A stretch of 64,000 nt of DNA from JAKPQE01 sp041397845 (GCA_041397845.1 JAWKVW010000013.1:1-64000), one strand, 5' to 3'; counted from the first letter of the stretch, positions 18,726 to 27,695 are shown. Notes: generated from the letters alone by a model not told the origin. Made by a program: numbers and translations.

Positions 18726-19868
18726 TCAGGCCGCCGTCGCGCAGCGCTCGGCGAACTCGCGCGCCACATCCCGCGCCGCATCGGCGGCAAAGCGCCGGAG
18801 CATGGCGAGCAGACGGTCGAGTTCGGCGTCGCCGATATCATCCGCCCGCGTCAGGATGCGCTCGATCATCCGGCTTGCAAATCGGTAGCGATTTCCCGTC
18901 TCGTTTTCGTAGCGCATCTCGCGCAGCAGGTGCAGCGCCGCCCGGAAGGCAGGGAATGCCGAGGACGGCAGCCGGGCCTTGTCGTAGAGCGCCCGGAACG
19001 CCCCGTCATTGCCACGCTCCAGCAGGGCATAGACCCTGACCCGCGGCAGGCCGGAAAGATTGGCCAGCGCCGCCTCGAAAAACCGGTTCTCGCCAAGGCA
19101 GATGGCCCGCAGGATAAGTGACGTGGTGAGCTCGCCCGAGGCCCGGAGATGTGCGACGAGCGATTCCACCTCGCGATCGGACGCATCCATGGCGATCGTC
19201 ACGGTCGCCTTGTCGCAGGCATCGCGCGCCATCGTCTCGGCCCGCGGTTTCGGCATCCACGCCCGGTCCGTCACAAAACTGCTGAGCGCCTCGCCAAGCC
19301 GGGCGATGAGCCGCTGCCGGATCTCGAGCGGCAGGTCGCGACGCGCCAGCAGCAGGTCGCGCAACGCCGGATCGGCGCCATGCCGTTCGACCAGCCTGTG
19401 GAAGGAAGAAAGGCCGATGCGCGCCGCGCCGTTTTCGACAAGCGCGACGCACGCCTGAACCGAGCCAACCTCGATGATCGCCGCCGCCACTGTCGGCGGC
19501 AGATGCGGCCGGCCGGCAATGACCGCCTGCGACCGAGGATCGCCAAGGCCGATGATGTCGACGAGTTCGGCATCGAGCAGTACCGGCGAACGGGCCAGCA
19601 CCGGCGCGGCGATATCCGGCTGGTCCGAAGCCAGTTCCCGGATGATGTGACGCGGTGCATGCGGACTTGGCGCAAGCGTTTCGGCAAGCATACGGCGCAC
19701 GCCCGTCGAGCTGTCGTCGAGCAACGTCGTCAGCGCAGCTTCCGCCGTGTCCCGTGTGCGCGGGTCGAGTTCTGAATAGAGGTAGGCAGTCGCCAGAGCG
19801 CGTGTCGCATCGATACGCGCATCTGTCGGCGCGGATCGTACCCAGCGGAGAAACTCTTCGACGATCAT
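18726..19868 (-). CDS. DUF2336 domain-containing protein
   Basis: The 380-residue protein is a helical-repeat (HEAT-like) protein of the alphaproteobacterial DUF2336 family. Repeated alpha-helical units are visible, for example AALTTLLDDSSTGVRRMLAE, IIRELASDQPDIAAPVLARS, and LLDAELVDIIGLGDPRSQAV near the N terminus. A second half follows (DASDREVESLVAHLRASGEL, LTTSLILRAICLGENRFFEA). No catalytic motif is seen. The ATG at 19868 (MIVEEFLRWVRSAPTDAR) is preferred to the ATG 69 bases upstream, as the extra residues look like leader sequence. Its function is unknown. Its position next to a receiver and an Hpt protein suggests a signalling role. Confidence 0.85.
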   Translation of the reverse strand: MIVEEFLRWVRSAPTDARIDATRALATAYLYSELDPRTRDTAEAALTTLLDDSSTGVRRMLAETLAPSPHAPRHIIRELASDQPDIAAPVLARSPVLLDAELVDIIGLGDPRSQAVIAGRPHLPPTVAAAIIEVGSVQACVALVENGAARIGLSSFHRLVERHGADPALRDLLLARRDLPLEIRQRLIARLGEALSSFVTDRAWMPKPRAETMARDACDKATVTIAMDASDREVESLVAHLRASGELTTSLILRAICLGENRFFEAALANLSGLPRVRVYALLERGNDGAFRALYDKARLPSSAFPAFRAALHLLREMRYENETGNRYRFASRMIERILTRADDIGDAELDRLLAMLRRFAADAARDVAREFAERCATAA

Positions 19869-20020
19869 TCGAATACCCACCTCTACCCGATACACAAAAT
19901 CGGGAGATACGCAAAACCAGTTCCCCGATAACGCCAATGATCGCCTGAAAGACTTAACGTTCGGTTCACTGTGAATCTAAACCTTTCATTAACTATAAGG
20001 ACTTGGCAAAACCGACGGCG

Positions 20021-20052
20021 AAAACGCATCGGGCGCCGCAGATGCGGCGCCC
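20021..20052 (-). terminator. Hairpin after the lytic transglycosylase gene
   Basis: A perfect 10-bp inverted repeat (GGGCGCCGCA at 20031-20040, TGCGGCGCCC at 20043-20052) lies 27 bases past the transglycosylase stop. On the minus strand it is followed by GATGCGTTTT. The U-tract is short and displaced, so it may be a weak terminator. Confidence 0.55.
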
Positions 20053-20078
20053 GACCGGTGGCACTTGCAAGGGAAAAC

Positions 20079-21122
20079 TCAGGCAGAAGGTGAGCCGTTG
20101 TCCGTATCGCGCAGCGGCTCCCGCAGATATTGCTGCAGGTCGAGCGGCTCGCCGCTCATGTGCTGCTCCCAGACGCCGATGGCACCCGGCCGGGCCGTCG
20201 GTGTCGGCACATCAGCCGCAATGGCGCCGGCCGCAGCCGTTCGCACCGTCCCCTGGCCCGATTGCGCCGCCGCCTCTGCCTTCTCGCCGAAACCGGCCCA
20301 GAAGGCCTCGACCGACACCGGCTGCTCGGCCTTGCTGTCGGTCCGGAAGAATGCGTCGAACACTGCCGCCGGATCGCGCGCCTCGAAACCGGCAAAGGCA
20401 TTGGCCATGCGCGGCGCAAGGCCGTCGACCTCGTCACCCGCTGCGGCGGCAACCGCTTCGCTCGGCGTCTGCGGCGCCTCGGCCACCATGGTCGGCGCCG
20501 CCGGCGCTGCGTTGTCATGCCCGCGCACGAGCTTGTCATAAACCTCGGAGACGCTGCGCGGCTGGCCGTTCGCTTCATAGAAGATCGAGCGGTTCGCCTT
20601 CGCCTGCTTCGGGAAGGCCGCGGCCGCGCTGGCATCGGGATTGTTCTCGGCCAACGAGATCAGCTTCGAGCCGCCGGAAGGACCGAGGAAATGCGCGATG
20701 TAGAGCTCGCCGCTGCTGACGTCGCGGCCGAGCCGCGCCTCCAGCGTCTCGGCATTGCGGCTGGCATAGGCGCCGGCCATGACGGCGGAAACCTTCGGAT
20801 CGTTGCGCAGATCGAGGATCTCGCGCCGCGCCCCGGCGTCGCTGACCCGATAGCGTCCGTCGGCGCTTCGCGTAATCGCCGCAGCCTGTTCTGAAAGACC
20901 GTATTTCGGGCCTTCCTCCTTCACCATCTCAAGCCAGGTGCTCTCGATGAACTGGAACATGCCCGTCGCGCTGGAAGTCTTTGCTTTTGCGGTCGCATCG
21001 AGATTGCTCTCGCGCACCGCGGTGCGCAGCAGGAAGTCGAACCCGGTACCGGTCGACTTGGCCGCAGTCTTGAATGCTGTCTCGATCCGCTCGGAGACAG
21101 ACGGCGACGTCGTCACCTTCAT
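20079..21122 (-). CDS. Lytic transglycosylase (SLT domain) without signal peptide
   Basis: The 347-residue protein has an SLT fold at its N terminus: FDFLLRTAVRESNLDATAKA with the catalytic Glu38, then SSATGMFQFIESTWLEMV, GLSEQAAAITR, and a later AGAYASRNAETLEARLGRDV and GELYIAHFLGPSGG, typical of soluble lytic transglycosylases that cleave peptidoglycan. There is no signal peptide, so it must be exported by a dedicated machine (for instance a flagellar or secretion apparatus) or by a non-classical route. The C-terminal 150 residues are Ala/Pro-rich and low complexity. The ATG at 21122 was preferred because family similarity begins there. Confidence 0.85.
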   Translation of the reverse strand: MKVTTSPSVSERIETAFKTAAKSTGTGFDFLLRTAVRESNLDATAKAKTSSATGMFQFIESTWLEMVKEEGPKYGLSEQAAAITRSADGRYRVSDAGARREILDLRNDPKVSAVMAGAYASRNAETLEARLGRDVSSGELYIAHFLGPSGGSKLISLAENNPDASAAAAFPKQAKANRSIFYEANGQPRSVSEVYDKLVRGHDNAAPAAPTMVAEAPQTPSEAVAAAAGDEVDGLAPRMANAFAGFEARDPAAVFDAFFRTDSKAEQPVSVEAFWAGFGEKAEAAAQSGQGTVRTAAAGAIAADVPTPTARPGAIGVWEQHMSGEPLDLQQYLREPLRDTDNGSPSA

Positions 21123-21248
21123 CGATCCTTCTCCCCTTGCGTTGCGACTCCCCAAATCAGCATCGCGCGCGTATGGTAAACGGAAAGTTAAGGTCGAAAA
21201 TCGCCAAGGCTTTGTTTTTTAGACCAAAACGAAAAGAAGGGAGCAGCG

Positions 21249-21704
21249 ATGGCGGGACTCTATTTCGAGGAGTTCGAGACGGGCGCGGTGCTGAAGCATC
21301 CTTTGCGCCGCACCGTGACCGAGATGGACAACGTCCTTTTCTCGAACATGACCCTCAATCCGCAGCCGCTGCATATCGACCGCCACTTCTGCGAAACCGA
21401 GACGGAATGGGGCCAGCCGCTGGTCAACAGCCTCTTCACCCTCGGCCTGATGATCGGCATTTCGGTCAACGACACGACCGTCGGCACCACAATCGCCAAT
21501 CTCGGCATGAGCGACGTCAAGTTTCCCAATCCGCTCTTTCATGGCGACACCGTCAGCGTCACCACCGAGGTCATCGCCAAGCGTGAATCGAAATCGCGGC
21601 CGGATGCCGGCATCGTCGAGTTCGAGCACAAGGCCTACAAGCAGACCGGCGAGCTCGTTGCCGTCTGCCGCCGCCAGGCGTTCATGAAGAAACGGCCGGT
21701 CTGA
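21249..21704 (+). CDS. MaoC family (R)-specific enoyl-CoA hydratase-like protein
   Basis: The 151-residue hot-dog-fold protein has the hydratase 2 motif NPQPLHIDRHFCETETEWG (catalytic Asp and His in the LHID stretch), followed by PLVNSLFTLGLMIGISVND. The N terminus YFEEFETGAVLKHPLRRTVT is that of the MaoC subgroup that neighbours CitE-like lyases, including mesaconyl-CoA hydratases. The stop is four bases before the CitE-like gene, so the two are translated together. This pairing suggests hydration and C-C cleavage of a CoA ester; the substrate is not determined. Confidence 0.88.
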   Translation: MAGLYFEEFETGAVLKHPLRRTVTEMDNVLFSNMTLNPQPLHIDRHFCETETEWGQPLVNSLFTLGLMIGISVNDTTVGTTIANLGMSDVKFPNPLFHGDTVSVTTEVIAKRESKSRPDAGIVEFEHKAYKQTGELVAVCRRQAFMKKRPV

Positions 21705-21708
21705 CGCC

Positions 21709-22589
21709 ATGCGCTCCATGCTTTTCGTTCCCGGCGATTCCGACAGGAAGCTGGACAAGGGCCTTTCGAGCGGCGCCGACGCCCTCATCGTCGACCTTGA
21801 GGATTCCGTCGCGCTGGCCAACAAGGCGGCAGCGCGGACAACGACCGCCGCCTTCCTGCGCCGCGCCGCCGAACTGCCGGCAAAGCCCCTGCTTTATGTG
21901 CGCATCAACGCCTTCGACACCGGCCTTGCCGATGCCGACCTCGACGCTGTCCTCTCGGCCCGCCCCGACGGCATCATGCTGCCGAAGTCGGGTTCCGGCC
22001 GCGACGTCACCCAGCTCGACGCCAAGCTGACGGCCCGAGAGCCTTCGGTCGGCGTGTTCAATCGCGCAACGCGCATCGTCGCCATCGCCACCGAGACGGC
22101 CGCCGCCGTCTTCAATCTCGGCAGTTATGCCGGCGCCAGCGACCGCTTGCAGGGCCTCACCTGGGGCGCCGAGGACCTTTCCGCCGATATCGGCGCGGAA
22201 GCCAACCGGCTCGCCGATGGCGCCTTCCGCGACCCCTACCGGCTCGCCCGGTCGCTCTGCGTCCTCGGCGCCGCCGCTGCCGCCGTCCAGCCGATCGACA
22301 CCGTCTATACGGCCTTCGCAATGAGGAGGGCCTGCGCCGCGAATGCGAGGAAGCCCGCATCGAGGGCTTCACCGGCAAGATGGCGATCCACCCGGCGCAG
22401 GTCGCCGTGATCAACGAGGTGTTCACGCCGTCCAGCGCCGAGATCGAGCGCGCCGAGAAAATCGTCGCCGCCTTTGCCGAGGCAGGCGACGCCGGCGTGA
22501 TCGGTCTTGAGGGGGAGATGCTCGACCGGCCGCATCTGCGCCGGGCCGAGCGCCTGCTCGCCCGCGCCAGATTCGCGAACCGCGGCTGA
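21709..22589 (+). CDS. HpcH/HpaI aldolase / citrate lyase beta (CitE-like) protein (one frameshift)
   Basis: The product would be 293 residues. The TIM-barrel start MRSMLFVPGDSDRKLDKGLS and DALIVDLEDSVALANKAAAR (acidic metal/CoA region) are clear, as are YVRINAFDTGLADADLDAVL, DGIMLPKSGSG and IVAIATETAAAVFNLGSYAG. At about 22316 the frame is lost; TTCGCAAT needs one more C (TTCCGCAAT) to continue as NEEGLRRECEEARIEGFTGK and MAIHPAQVAVINEVFTPS, ending at 22589. The enzyme likely cleaves a beta-hydroxyacyl-CoA or malyl-type CoA ester made by the upstream MaoC protein. Confidence 0.85.
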
Positions 22590-22595
22590 AACCCG

Positions 22596-23200
22596 TCAGC
22601 CGCCGGGCGGGCGGTCGATCGGGAACACCTCGTCGACAACGCAATAGTCGAGATATCCGAGCCGGCCGATCGGCCGCAGCCGCGTCACGTCGACGAATCC
22701 GCCGACGATCATTTCATCGTCGATATGCACGCCGACGACCTGGCCGAGCACGAGGTGGGCGCCGCTCGGCTCGCCGGCAAGATCGGTCAGCGTCACGGTC
22801 TGCAGATAGCGGCATTCAAGCGCGACGGGCGCCTCGGCAACGCGCGGCGCGGCGACGAGCCGCGACGGCGCCACGGTAAGCCCGGCGAACTCGAACTCGC
22901 TGGCCTCGCCGGCAGCGGCGCCGACGTCAGGTTCATCGCCTCGCGCAGCGCAAAGGTCGCCATGTTGCAGACGAAGGCGCCGGTCGCCTCGGCATTGGCC
23001 TTCGAGTGCTTGGCGCCCTCGCTCGAGAAGCCGACGATCGGCACACGCGTGCCGAAGGCGTTGAAGAAGCTGTAGGGCGCGAGATTCGGCCGCCCCACCG
23101 CGTCGACCGTCGAGATCCAGCCGATCGGACGCGGCACCACGAGAGACTTGAACGGATCGCGCGGCAGGCCATGGTCGCCCCGCGCCGGCTCGTAGAACAA
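22596..23200 (-). CDS. Flavin reductase family protein (one frameshift)
   Basis: The start reads MFYEPARGDHGLPRDPFKSL, then VVPRPIGWISTVDAVGRPN and LAPYSFFNAFGTRVPIVGFS, the FMN-binding split-barrel signature of flavin reductase-like proteins. After MNLTSAPLPA (about 22910) the frame shifts by one. It continues as SRLVAAPRVAEAPVALECRY, AHLVLGQVVGVHIDDEMIVG and DYCVVDEVFPIDRPPGG to 22596. The corrected length of about 201 residues is normal. It starts 40 bases after the end of the nitroreductase gene on the same strand, so both flavin-binding proteins may share a transcript. Confidence 0.82.
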
Positions 23201-23240
23201 GGTTCGCCCTCCCGGATGGCTTCGCCGCCGATGCCGCCCC

Positions 23241-23813
23241 TCAGTCGGCCTTCCAGACCGTCACGACGTCCTCGAAGGACGGTCGCGGCCGGTCGCTCGG
23301 CGCCTCCATCGGCGTGCCGATGTGGATAAATCCGACGACTTTTTCGCCCTCGCGCACGCCGAGAATATCGAGCGCGTCCTCATCATAGCTGTACCAGTCG
23401 GTCAGCCACTGCGCCGCAAAGCCCATAGCATGCGCGGCAAGCATCAGGTTCATCGTCGAGGCCGCCGCCGAGAGCACCTGCTCCCACTCCGGAATCTTCG
23501 GATGGATGGTCGTATGGCAGACGACGGCGATCACCACAGGTGACGCGACGAGCCGCTCGTGCACCAGCCCGAGCAGCCGTTCATCAGCCTCGGGATTCCG
23601 GCTTTTCCAGAGGTCGAACAAGCGGTTGCCGGCCGCCACCCGGTCTGCGCCGGCATAGAGGATGAAGCGCCACGGCGCCAGCTTGCCATGGTCCGGCACA
23701 CGGCTGGCGGCGGCGATCAGATTGCGGATCTGCTCGTCGCTCGGCCCGGGCTCGCCGAGCCTGTGGGCGGGAATGGTGCGGCGGGTGAGCAGCAGCTTCA
23801 ATGCATCCGGCAT
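23241..23813 (-). CDS. Nitroreductase family protein
   Basis: The 190-residue FMN oxidoreductase has the family features: LLLTRRTIPAHRLGEPGPSD (RR(T/S) phosphate-binding), AAASRVPDHGKLAPWRFIL, STMNLMLAAHAMGFAAQWLT and VVGFIHIGTPM. It resembles the YdjA-like short nitroreductases. I used the ATG at 23813, since the ORF upstream of it is GC-rich non-family sequence. It is divergent from the secreted repeat protein. Confidence 0.88.
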   Translation of the reverse strand: MPDALKLLLTRRTIPAHRLGEPGPSDEQIRNLIAAASRVPDHGKLAPWRFILYAGADRVAAGNRLFDLWKSRNPEADERLLGLVHERLVASPVVIAVVCHTTIHPKIPEWEQVLSAAASTMNLMLAAHAMGFAAQWLTDWYSYDEDALDILGVREGEKVVGFIHIGTPMEAPSDRPRPSFEDVVTVWKAD

Positions 23814-23998
23814 GGCGGCGTACCTGTTTGGTGGGAAGGTGGACGTTCTGAAACAGGCGACAGGGGACCCGACGCCAGCGCGATTGTCAACGCGCTTCGG
23901 GCTTGAAATCGCCATCGTTTTCGGTTCGATGGAAGCGGGACGCGAGTCGAGGGCCGTTCGCTGCGAACAGCCCGCAAGACTTAAGGGAGAATAGCGGC

Positions 23999-25213
23999 GT
24001 GGAGCTTTCCCGCTTTTGGCGGTCGTGGGTGTTTGCCGGCGGCCCGCGAGCTGTCCGGACCGTGGTTCGGGCGGCGGCGATGACGCTGGCCCTGGCCCTG
24101 GCGCTGCCCGCCGCCGGGCTCGCCCAGCAGCTCCCCCATGGACCGGGCATGGGTCCCGGCCCAGGTCCGGGTCCTGGCCCCGGTCCGCGCCCGGGCGGCA
24201 TGCCGCCAATGCCGCCGGCGCCGATGCCCGCCCCCGCCGAGGGGACGATCGTCAAGCCGCCTGCCGGTGCCCTGCCCGGTGTGCCCGCGCCCGGCGCCCT
24301 CGAGGCGATCGACAAGCAGCTCACGCCGCTTGACCTGAAAACGCCCGGACTGACGCTGCCGCCGCTGCTCACCCCCGGCGGCAAGGCCGGCAAGGACGAC
24401 AACCTCGCCACCGTCGCCATCACCATGCGCGCCAAGCTCGTCGACGGCGGCCCGGAAGTGCCCTCCGGCCTTGCCTGGCGGGTCTTCGGCGACACGACCG
24501 ACGACAGCGGCAAGCTGCCGCTTCTCGCCAGCGCCGCCGGCGGCCCGACGACCTTCGAGCTGCACGCCGGCACCTATCTCGTCCACGTCGCCTATGGCGC
24601 CGCCGGCGCCACCAAGCGCATTGACGTCGGCACGGCCGCACGCGACGAGATCCTTGTTCTGAATGCCGGCGGCCTGCGCCTGCACGGCGCCATCTCGCAG
24701 GACCAGCCGATCCGCTCCGGCCTGCTCACCTTCGAGGTTTATTCGAGCGCCGACGACGAGGGCGGCGACCGGCGCCTGCTCGTGCCGAACGCCAAGGACG
24801 GCCATATCGTCCGCCTCAATGCCGGCACCTACCACATCGTCAGCAAATATGGCGACGTGAACGCCGTCGTCCGCGCCGACATCCGTGTCGAGGCCGGCAA
24901 GCTCACCGACGCGACCATCTATCACAAGGCTGCCGAAGTGACGCTGAAGCTCGTCAGCGAGGCCGGCGGCGAAGCGCTCGCCAACACCGCCTGGGCCGTG
25001 CTCAGTCCCGGCGGCGACGTCGTCAAGGAAAGCGTCGGCGCCTTCCCGAGCTTCGTTCTGGCGGCCGGTGAATACAGCGTCATTGCCCGCCACGAAGGCG
25101 AGACCTTCAACCGCGACTTCACCGTTGAGGCCGGCGTCGATTCCGATGTCGAGGTCGTGGCCGAGGAGCCGATGGCCGGCATGGGCGCCGCCTTCCCGGC
25201 CTCGGGCAACTGA
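23999..25213 (+). CDS. Secreted protein with Pro/Gly-rich linker and three repeated beta modules
   Basis: I do not know a function for this 404-residue protein. The N terminus has a signal-peptide-like segment (VRAAAMTLALALALPAAGLA then QQ). A low-complexity Pro/Gly/Met linker follows (24130-24260: GPGMGPGPGPGPGPGP and MPPMPPAPMPAP). The rest contains three similar beta-rich stretches, each with an L-x-AG-x-Y core: FELHAGTYLVHVAYG (about 24557), VRLNAGTYHIVSKYG (about 24811) and FVLAAGEYSVIARHEG (about 25054). Each is followed by a VxAG or VGTA turn. The start is GTG at 23999, preceded by AAGGGAGA at a good distance. Exonuclease III follows 49 bases later. Confidence 0.75.
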   Translation: MELSRFWRSWVFAGGPRAVRTVVRAAAMTLALALALPAAGLAQQLPHGPGMGPGPGPGPGPGPRPGGMPPMPPAPMPAPAEGTIVKPPAGALPGVPAPGALEAIDKQLTPLDLKTPGLTLPPLLTPGGKAGKDDNLATVAITMRAKLVDGGPEVPSGLAWRVFGDTTDDSGKLPLLASAAGGPTTFELHAGTYLVHVAYGAAGATKRIDVGTAARDEILVLNAGGLRLHGAISQDQPIRSGLLTFEVYSSADDEGGDRRLLVPNAKDGHIVRLNAGTYHIVSKYGDVNAVVRADIRVEAGKLTDATIYHKAAEVTLKLVSEAGGEALANTAWAVLSPGGDVVKESVGAFPSFVLAAGEYSVIARHEGETFNRDFTVEAGVDSDVEVVAEEPMAGMGAAFPASGN

Positions 25214-25262
25214 TCCCCTTCCCTCGTTTCCGGACCCACGCCGGCAAGGAGCAGCATTTCCG

Positions 25263-26054
25263 ATGAAGATCGCGACCTGGAACGTCAACGGCATCAAGGC
25301 GCGAATCGAGGGACTGCTCGCCTGGCTCGACGACGCCCGCCCCGACATGGTCTGCCTTCAGGAAATCAAGTCGGTCGACGAGGCATTCCCCGGCCATCTT
25401 TTCGAGGAGCGCGGCTACAACGTCGCCACCCACGGCCAGAAGAGCTTCAACGGCGTCGCCGTCCTGTCGCGCTATCCGTTCGACGAGGTCGCCCGGCGCC
25501 TGCCCGGCGACGACACCGACGAGCAGGCCCGCTTCCTCGCCGCCACCGTCTCGACCGCCGAGGGCGCCCTCACCGTCGCCTCGCTCTACTGTCCGAACGG
25601 CAATCCTCTCGGCACCGAGAAGTTCACCTACAAGCTCGGCTGGATGGAGCGTCTCGAGGCGCATGTCCGCCGGATGCTCGCCGACGAGACCCCGTTCGTC
25701 CTCGCCGGCGACTACAACATCATCCCCGAACCCGGTGACGCGAAAAACCCCGATGCCTGGCTGGGCGACGCGCTCTTTCAGCCGGAGAGCCGCGCCGCCT
25801 GGCGCCGCCTCCTCGGCCTCGGCCTCGTCGACGCCCTGCGCTCAACCACCGATGCCGACGGCCTTTACACCTTCTGGGACTATCAGGCCGGCGCCTGGCA
25901 GAAGAACAACGGCATCCGCATCGACCACGCCCTGCTCTCGCCGCAGGCCGCCGACCGCCTGTCCTCCGTTCTCATCGACAAGCGCGTGCGCGGCTGGGAG
26001 CGCCCGTCGGACCATGTCCCGCTGATCATCGATCTCGATATCGGGGAGCGCTGA
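25263..26054 (+). CDS. xthA: Exodeoxyribonuclease III
   Basis: The 263-residue enzyme is an AP endonuclease and 3'-5' exonuclease for base-excision repair. Motifs in order are MKIATWNVNGIKARIEGLL, VCLQEIKS with catalytic Glu34, GVAVLSRYP, VASLYCPNGNPLGTEKFTYK, GDYNIIPEPGD (Asp-Asn pair), NNGIRIDHALLS and SDHVPLIIDL (catalytic Asp-His). Length is the family norm. The GFA-family gene starts 3 bases after its stop. Confidence 0.95.
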   Translation: MKIATWNVNGIKARIEGLLAWLDDARPDMVCLQEIKSVDEAFPGHLFEERGYNVATHGQKSFNGVAVLSRYPFDEVARRLPGDDTDEQARFLAATVSTAEGALTVASLYCPNGNPLGTEKFTYKLGWMERLEAHVRRMLADETPFVLAGDYNIIPEPGDAKNPDAWLGDALFQPESRAAWRRLLGLGLVDALRSTTDADGLYTFWDYQAGAWQKNNGIRIDHALLSPQAADRLSSVLIDKRVRGWERPSDHVPLIIDLDIGER

Positions 26055-26057
26055 ACA

Positions 26058-26468
26058 ATGGCGAACCATCTCGCCGGCGGCTGCCTTTGCGGCGCCCTGC
26101 GCTATGCGGTGAAAAGCGCACCGCACTGGGTCGGCCATTGCCACTGCCGGTCGTGCCAGCGCTCGGCCGGCGCACCATTCCTCACCTGGGCCGAAGTGAC
26201 CCGCGCCGATTTCGCCTACACATCCGGCACGCCGGCGGTCTTTGCCTCGTCCGATCATGGCCGGCGCGAATTCTGCCCGACCTGCGGCACCCAGCTCGTC
26301 TTTCGCAGCGACCAGCGCCCCGACATGCTCGACGTCACGGTCGCTTCCCTTGATGCGCCCGACGCCCTCCGCCCGACTGCGAACATCTTCACCGGCACGC
26401 GCCGGGCGTTTCTGCATGGCTTCGACGGCACCCTGCCCTCCTGGCCGGACGAGCAGAAGCGACGCTGA
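26058..26468 (+). CDS. GFA family zinc-binding protein (formaldehyde-activating-like)
   Basis: The 136-residue protein has the GFA zinc-site arrangement: GGCLCGALRYAV, HCHCRSCQRSAGAPFLTW and EFCPTCGTQLVFRS. The family is named after glutathione-dependent formaldehyde-activating enzyme, but most members, this one included, have no proven activity. It overlaps the transcription unit of xthA, with a three-base gap. Confidence 0.88.
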   Translation: MANHLAGGCLCGALRYAVKSAPHWVGHCHCRSCQRSAGAPFLTWAEVTRADFAYTSGTPAVFASSDHGRREFCPTCGTQLVFRSDQRPDMLDVTVASLDAPDALRPTANIFTGTRRAFLHGFDGTLPSWPDEQKRR

Positions 26469-26516
26469 ACCCAAGGGTACTTGCCGGCCGGCCCGTTGCC
26501 GCCAGATAATCCCGGT

Positions 26517-26838
26517 ATGGGGTAGCTGACACCACGCTTCTTGGCCTGACATTCGCGCTCGCCGCATCGCCGGCGTCTGGCGAGGATCCGCCGTGCAGAT
26601 GCCGGACCCGCGACGGCGGCTATGTCCCGGTCGGTGCCTCGGCCTGCATCGAGACGCCGAAAGGCCCGCGTATCGCCACCTGCGAAATGATGCAGAACAA
26701 CCCGTCCTGGCGCTTCACCGACGAGCGCTGCCTGCTGGCGAACATCCGCGAGCCCGGAAAGCGCGCCCTCGCCGCCGTCTGTCCAGACCCGACGCGCCCG
26801 CGCGCCTTCGCAAGCGCGCAGTATCCGGCAATTCTTGA
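26517..26838 (+). CDS. Small Cys-rich exported hypothetical protein (frameshifted)
   Basis: One continuous frame reads a hydrophobic leader (TTLLGLTFALAASPASGE) followed by a Cys-rich domain (PPCRCRTRDGGYVPVGASAC, then IETPKGPRIATCEMMQNNPS and WRFTDERC). This looks like a small periplasmic or secreted protein of rhizobial type with five or six cysteines. No start codon is in this frame upstream. ATGGGGTAG at 26517 would join it (MGVADTT...) if one more G were present in the G run. The C-terminal end is also uncertain, and the TGA at 26836 in another frame is one option. Confidence 0.45.
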
Positions 26839-26886
26839 TGGATGGAATTCCGGCCGAGCCGGCAGCAGCGCCAGCCGCCGCCGCGA

Positions 26887-27695
26887 TTACTGGACGGCCT
26901 TGCCGTCGAGCCAGGTATCGGCGAGCTCGACCGCCGAGCGGCGCTCGTCTTCGCTCGCCGAGGCAAAGGCCTCTTCCTGCTTAGCCGTGATCCACTCGCG
27001 GTCGGCATCGCCCGCCCGCGCCCGCGCGACGGTCAGCCACATCAGGCCGAGCGCCGGCCGGTGCAGCGGCAACTGTTCGCCGGCGTAAAGCAGCTCGCCA
27101 GCAGCACCTGCGCCCGCAGATGGCCCTTCTGGGCCGCCAGCTTCAGCCAGCGCGCCGCCTGCATCGGATCGGCCTCGCCGGAGCTGCCGTCGAGATAAAG
27201 CCGGGCAAGATTGTACTGTGCATCCGGATCGCCGAAATACGACGCGGCATAGGAATACATCTGCCGGGCGCGGTCGACGTTCGGCTTCACCGCGCTGTCG
27301 CGGATACCGTTCAGGTAGTACGTGCCGAGCGCCACGAAGGCGCTGGCCGTATAGCGGGATTCCGGGCTGGCCGGATTGTCGTCGGCGTGGGCGTTGGCGA
27401 CCTGGCTGAAATACTCGAAAGCCTTCTGGTCGTTCTCCGGCACGCCGTCGCCGTCGGCATACATGCGTCCGAGTTTCCATTGGGCGGCGGCATGGCCCTG
27501 CTCGGCGGCGACACGCAGTGCCTCGAGAGCACCGACCTTGTCGCCCGAGAAGTAGGCCCGTGCCCCGATCCGGAACGCATCCGACGGACCCGCGTCGCCA
27601 GGAGTGGCGGCGCTGCCGTCGAAGGCGCCGGCCGGGCCGGCGGCGAGAACACCCGCCGCCAGAACCGCGCCAATCAGGAACTCATATGTCCGCAT
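26887..27695 (-). CDS. exoR: ExoR-like Sel1-repeat protein (one frameshift)
   Basis: The corrected protein is about 269 residues, the length of Sinorhizobium ExoR. After a signal peptide (VLAAGVLAAGPAGA then FDG) come Sel1-type repeats: ALRVAAEQGHAAAQWKLGRM, YADGDGVPENDQKAFEYFSQ, RQMYSYAASYFGDPDAQYNL, and AARWLKLAAQKGHLRAQVLL. Near 27090 a G is missing (GGGC read as GGC). The other frame supplies GELLYAGEQLPLHRPALGLM and EWITAKQEEAFASASEDERR. ExoR is a periplasmic inhibitor of the ExoS/ChvI two-component system controlling exopolysaccharide and motility. Its start overlaps the ilvD end by 14 bases, so it is probably co-transcribed with ilvD. Confidence 0.75.

Noticed and set aside
19938..20078. 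Possible small RNA or promoter near 20.0 kb
   Set aside because: Only a hairpin and AT-rich promoter-like bases are seen. Nothing supports an RNA gene beyond a terminator.
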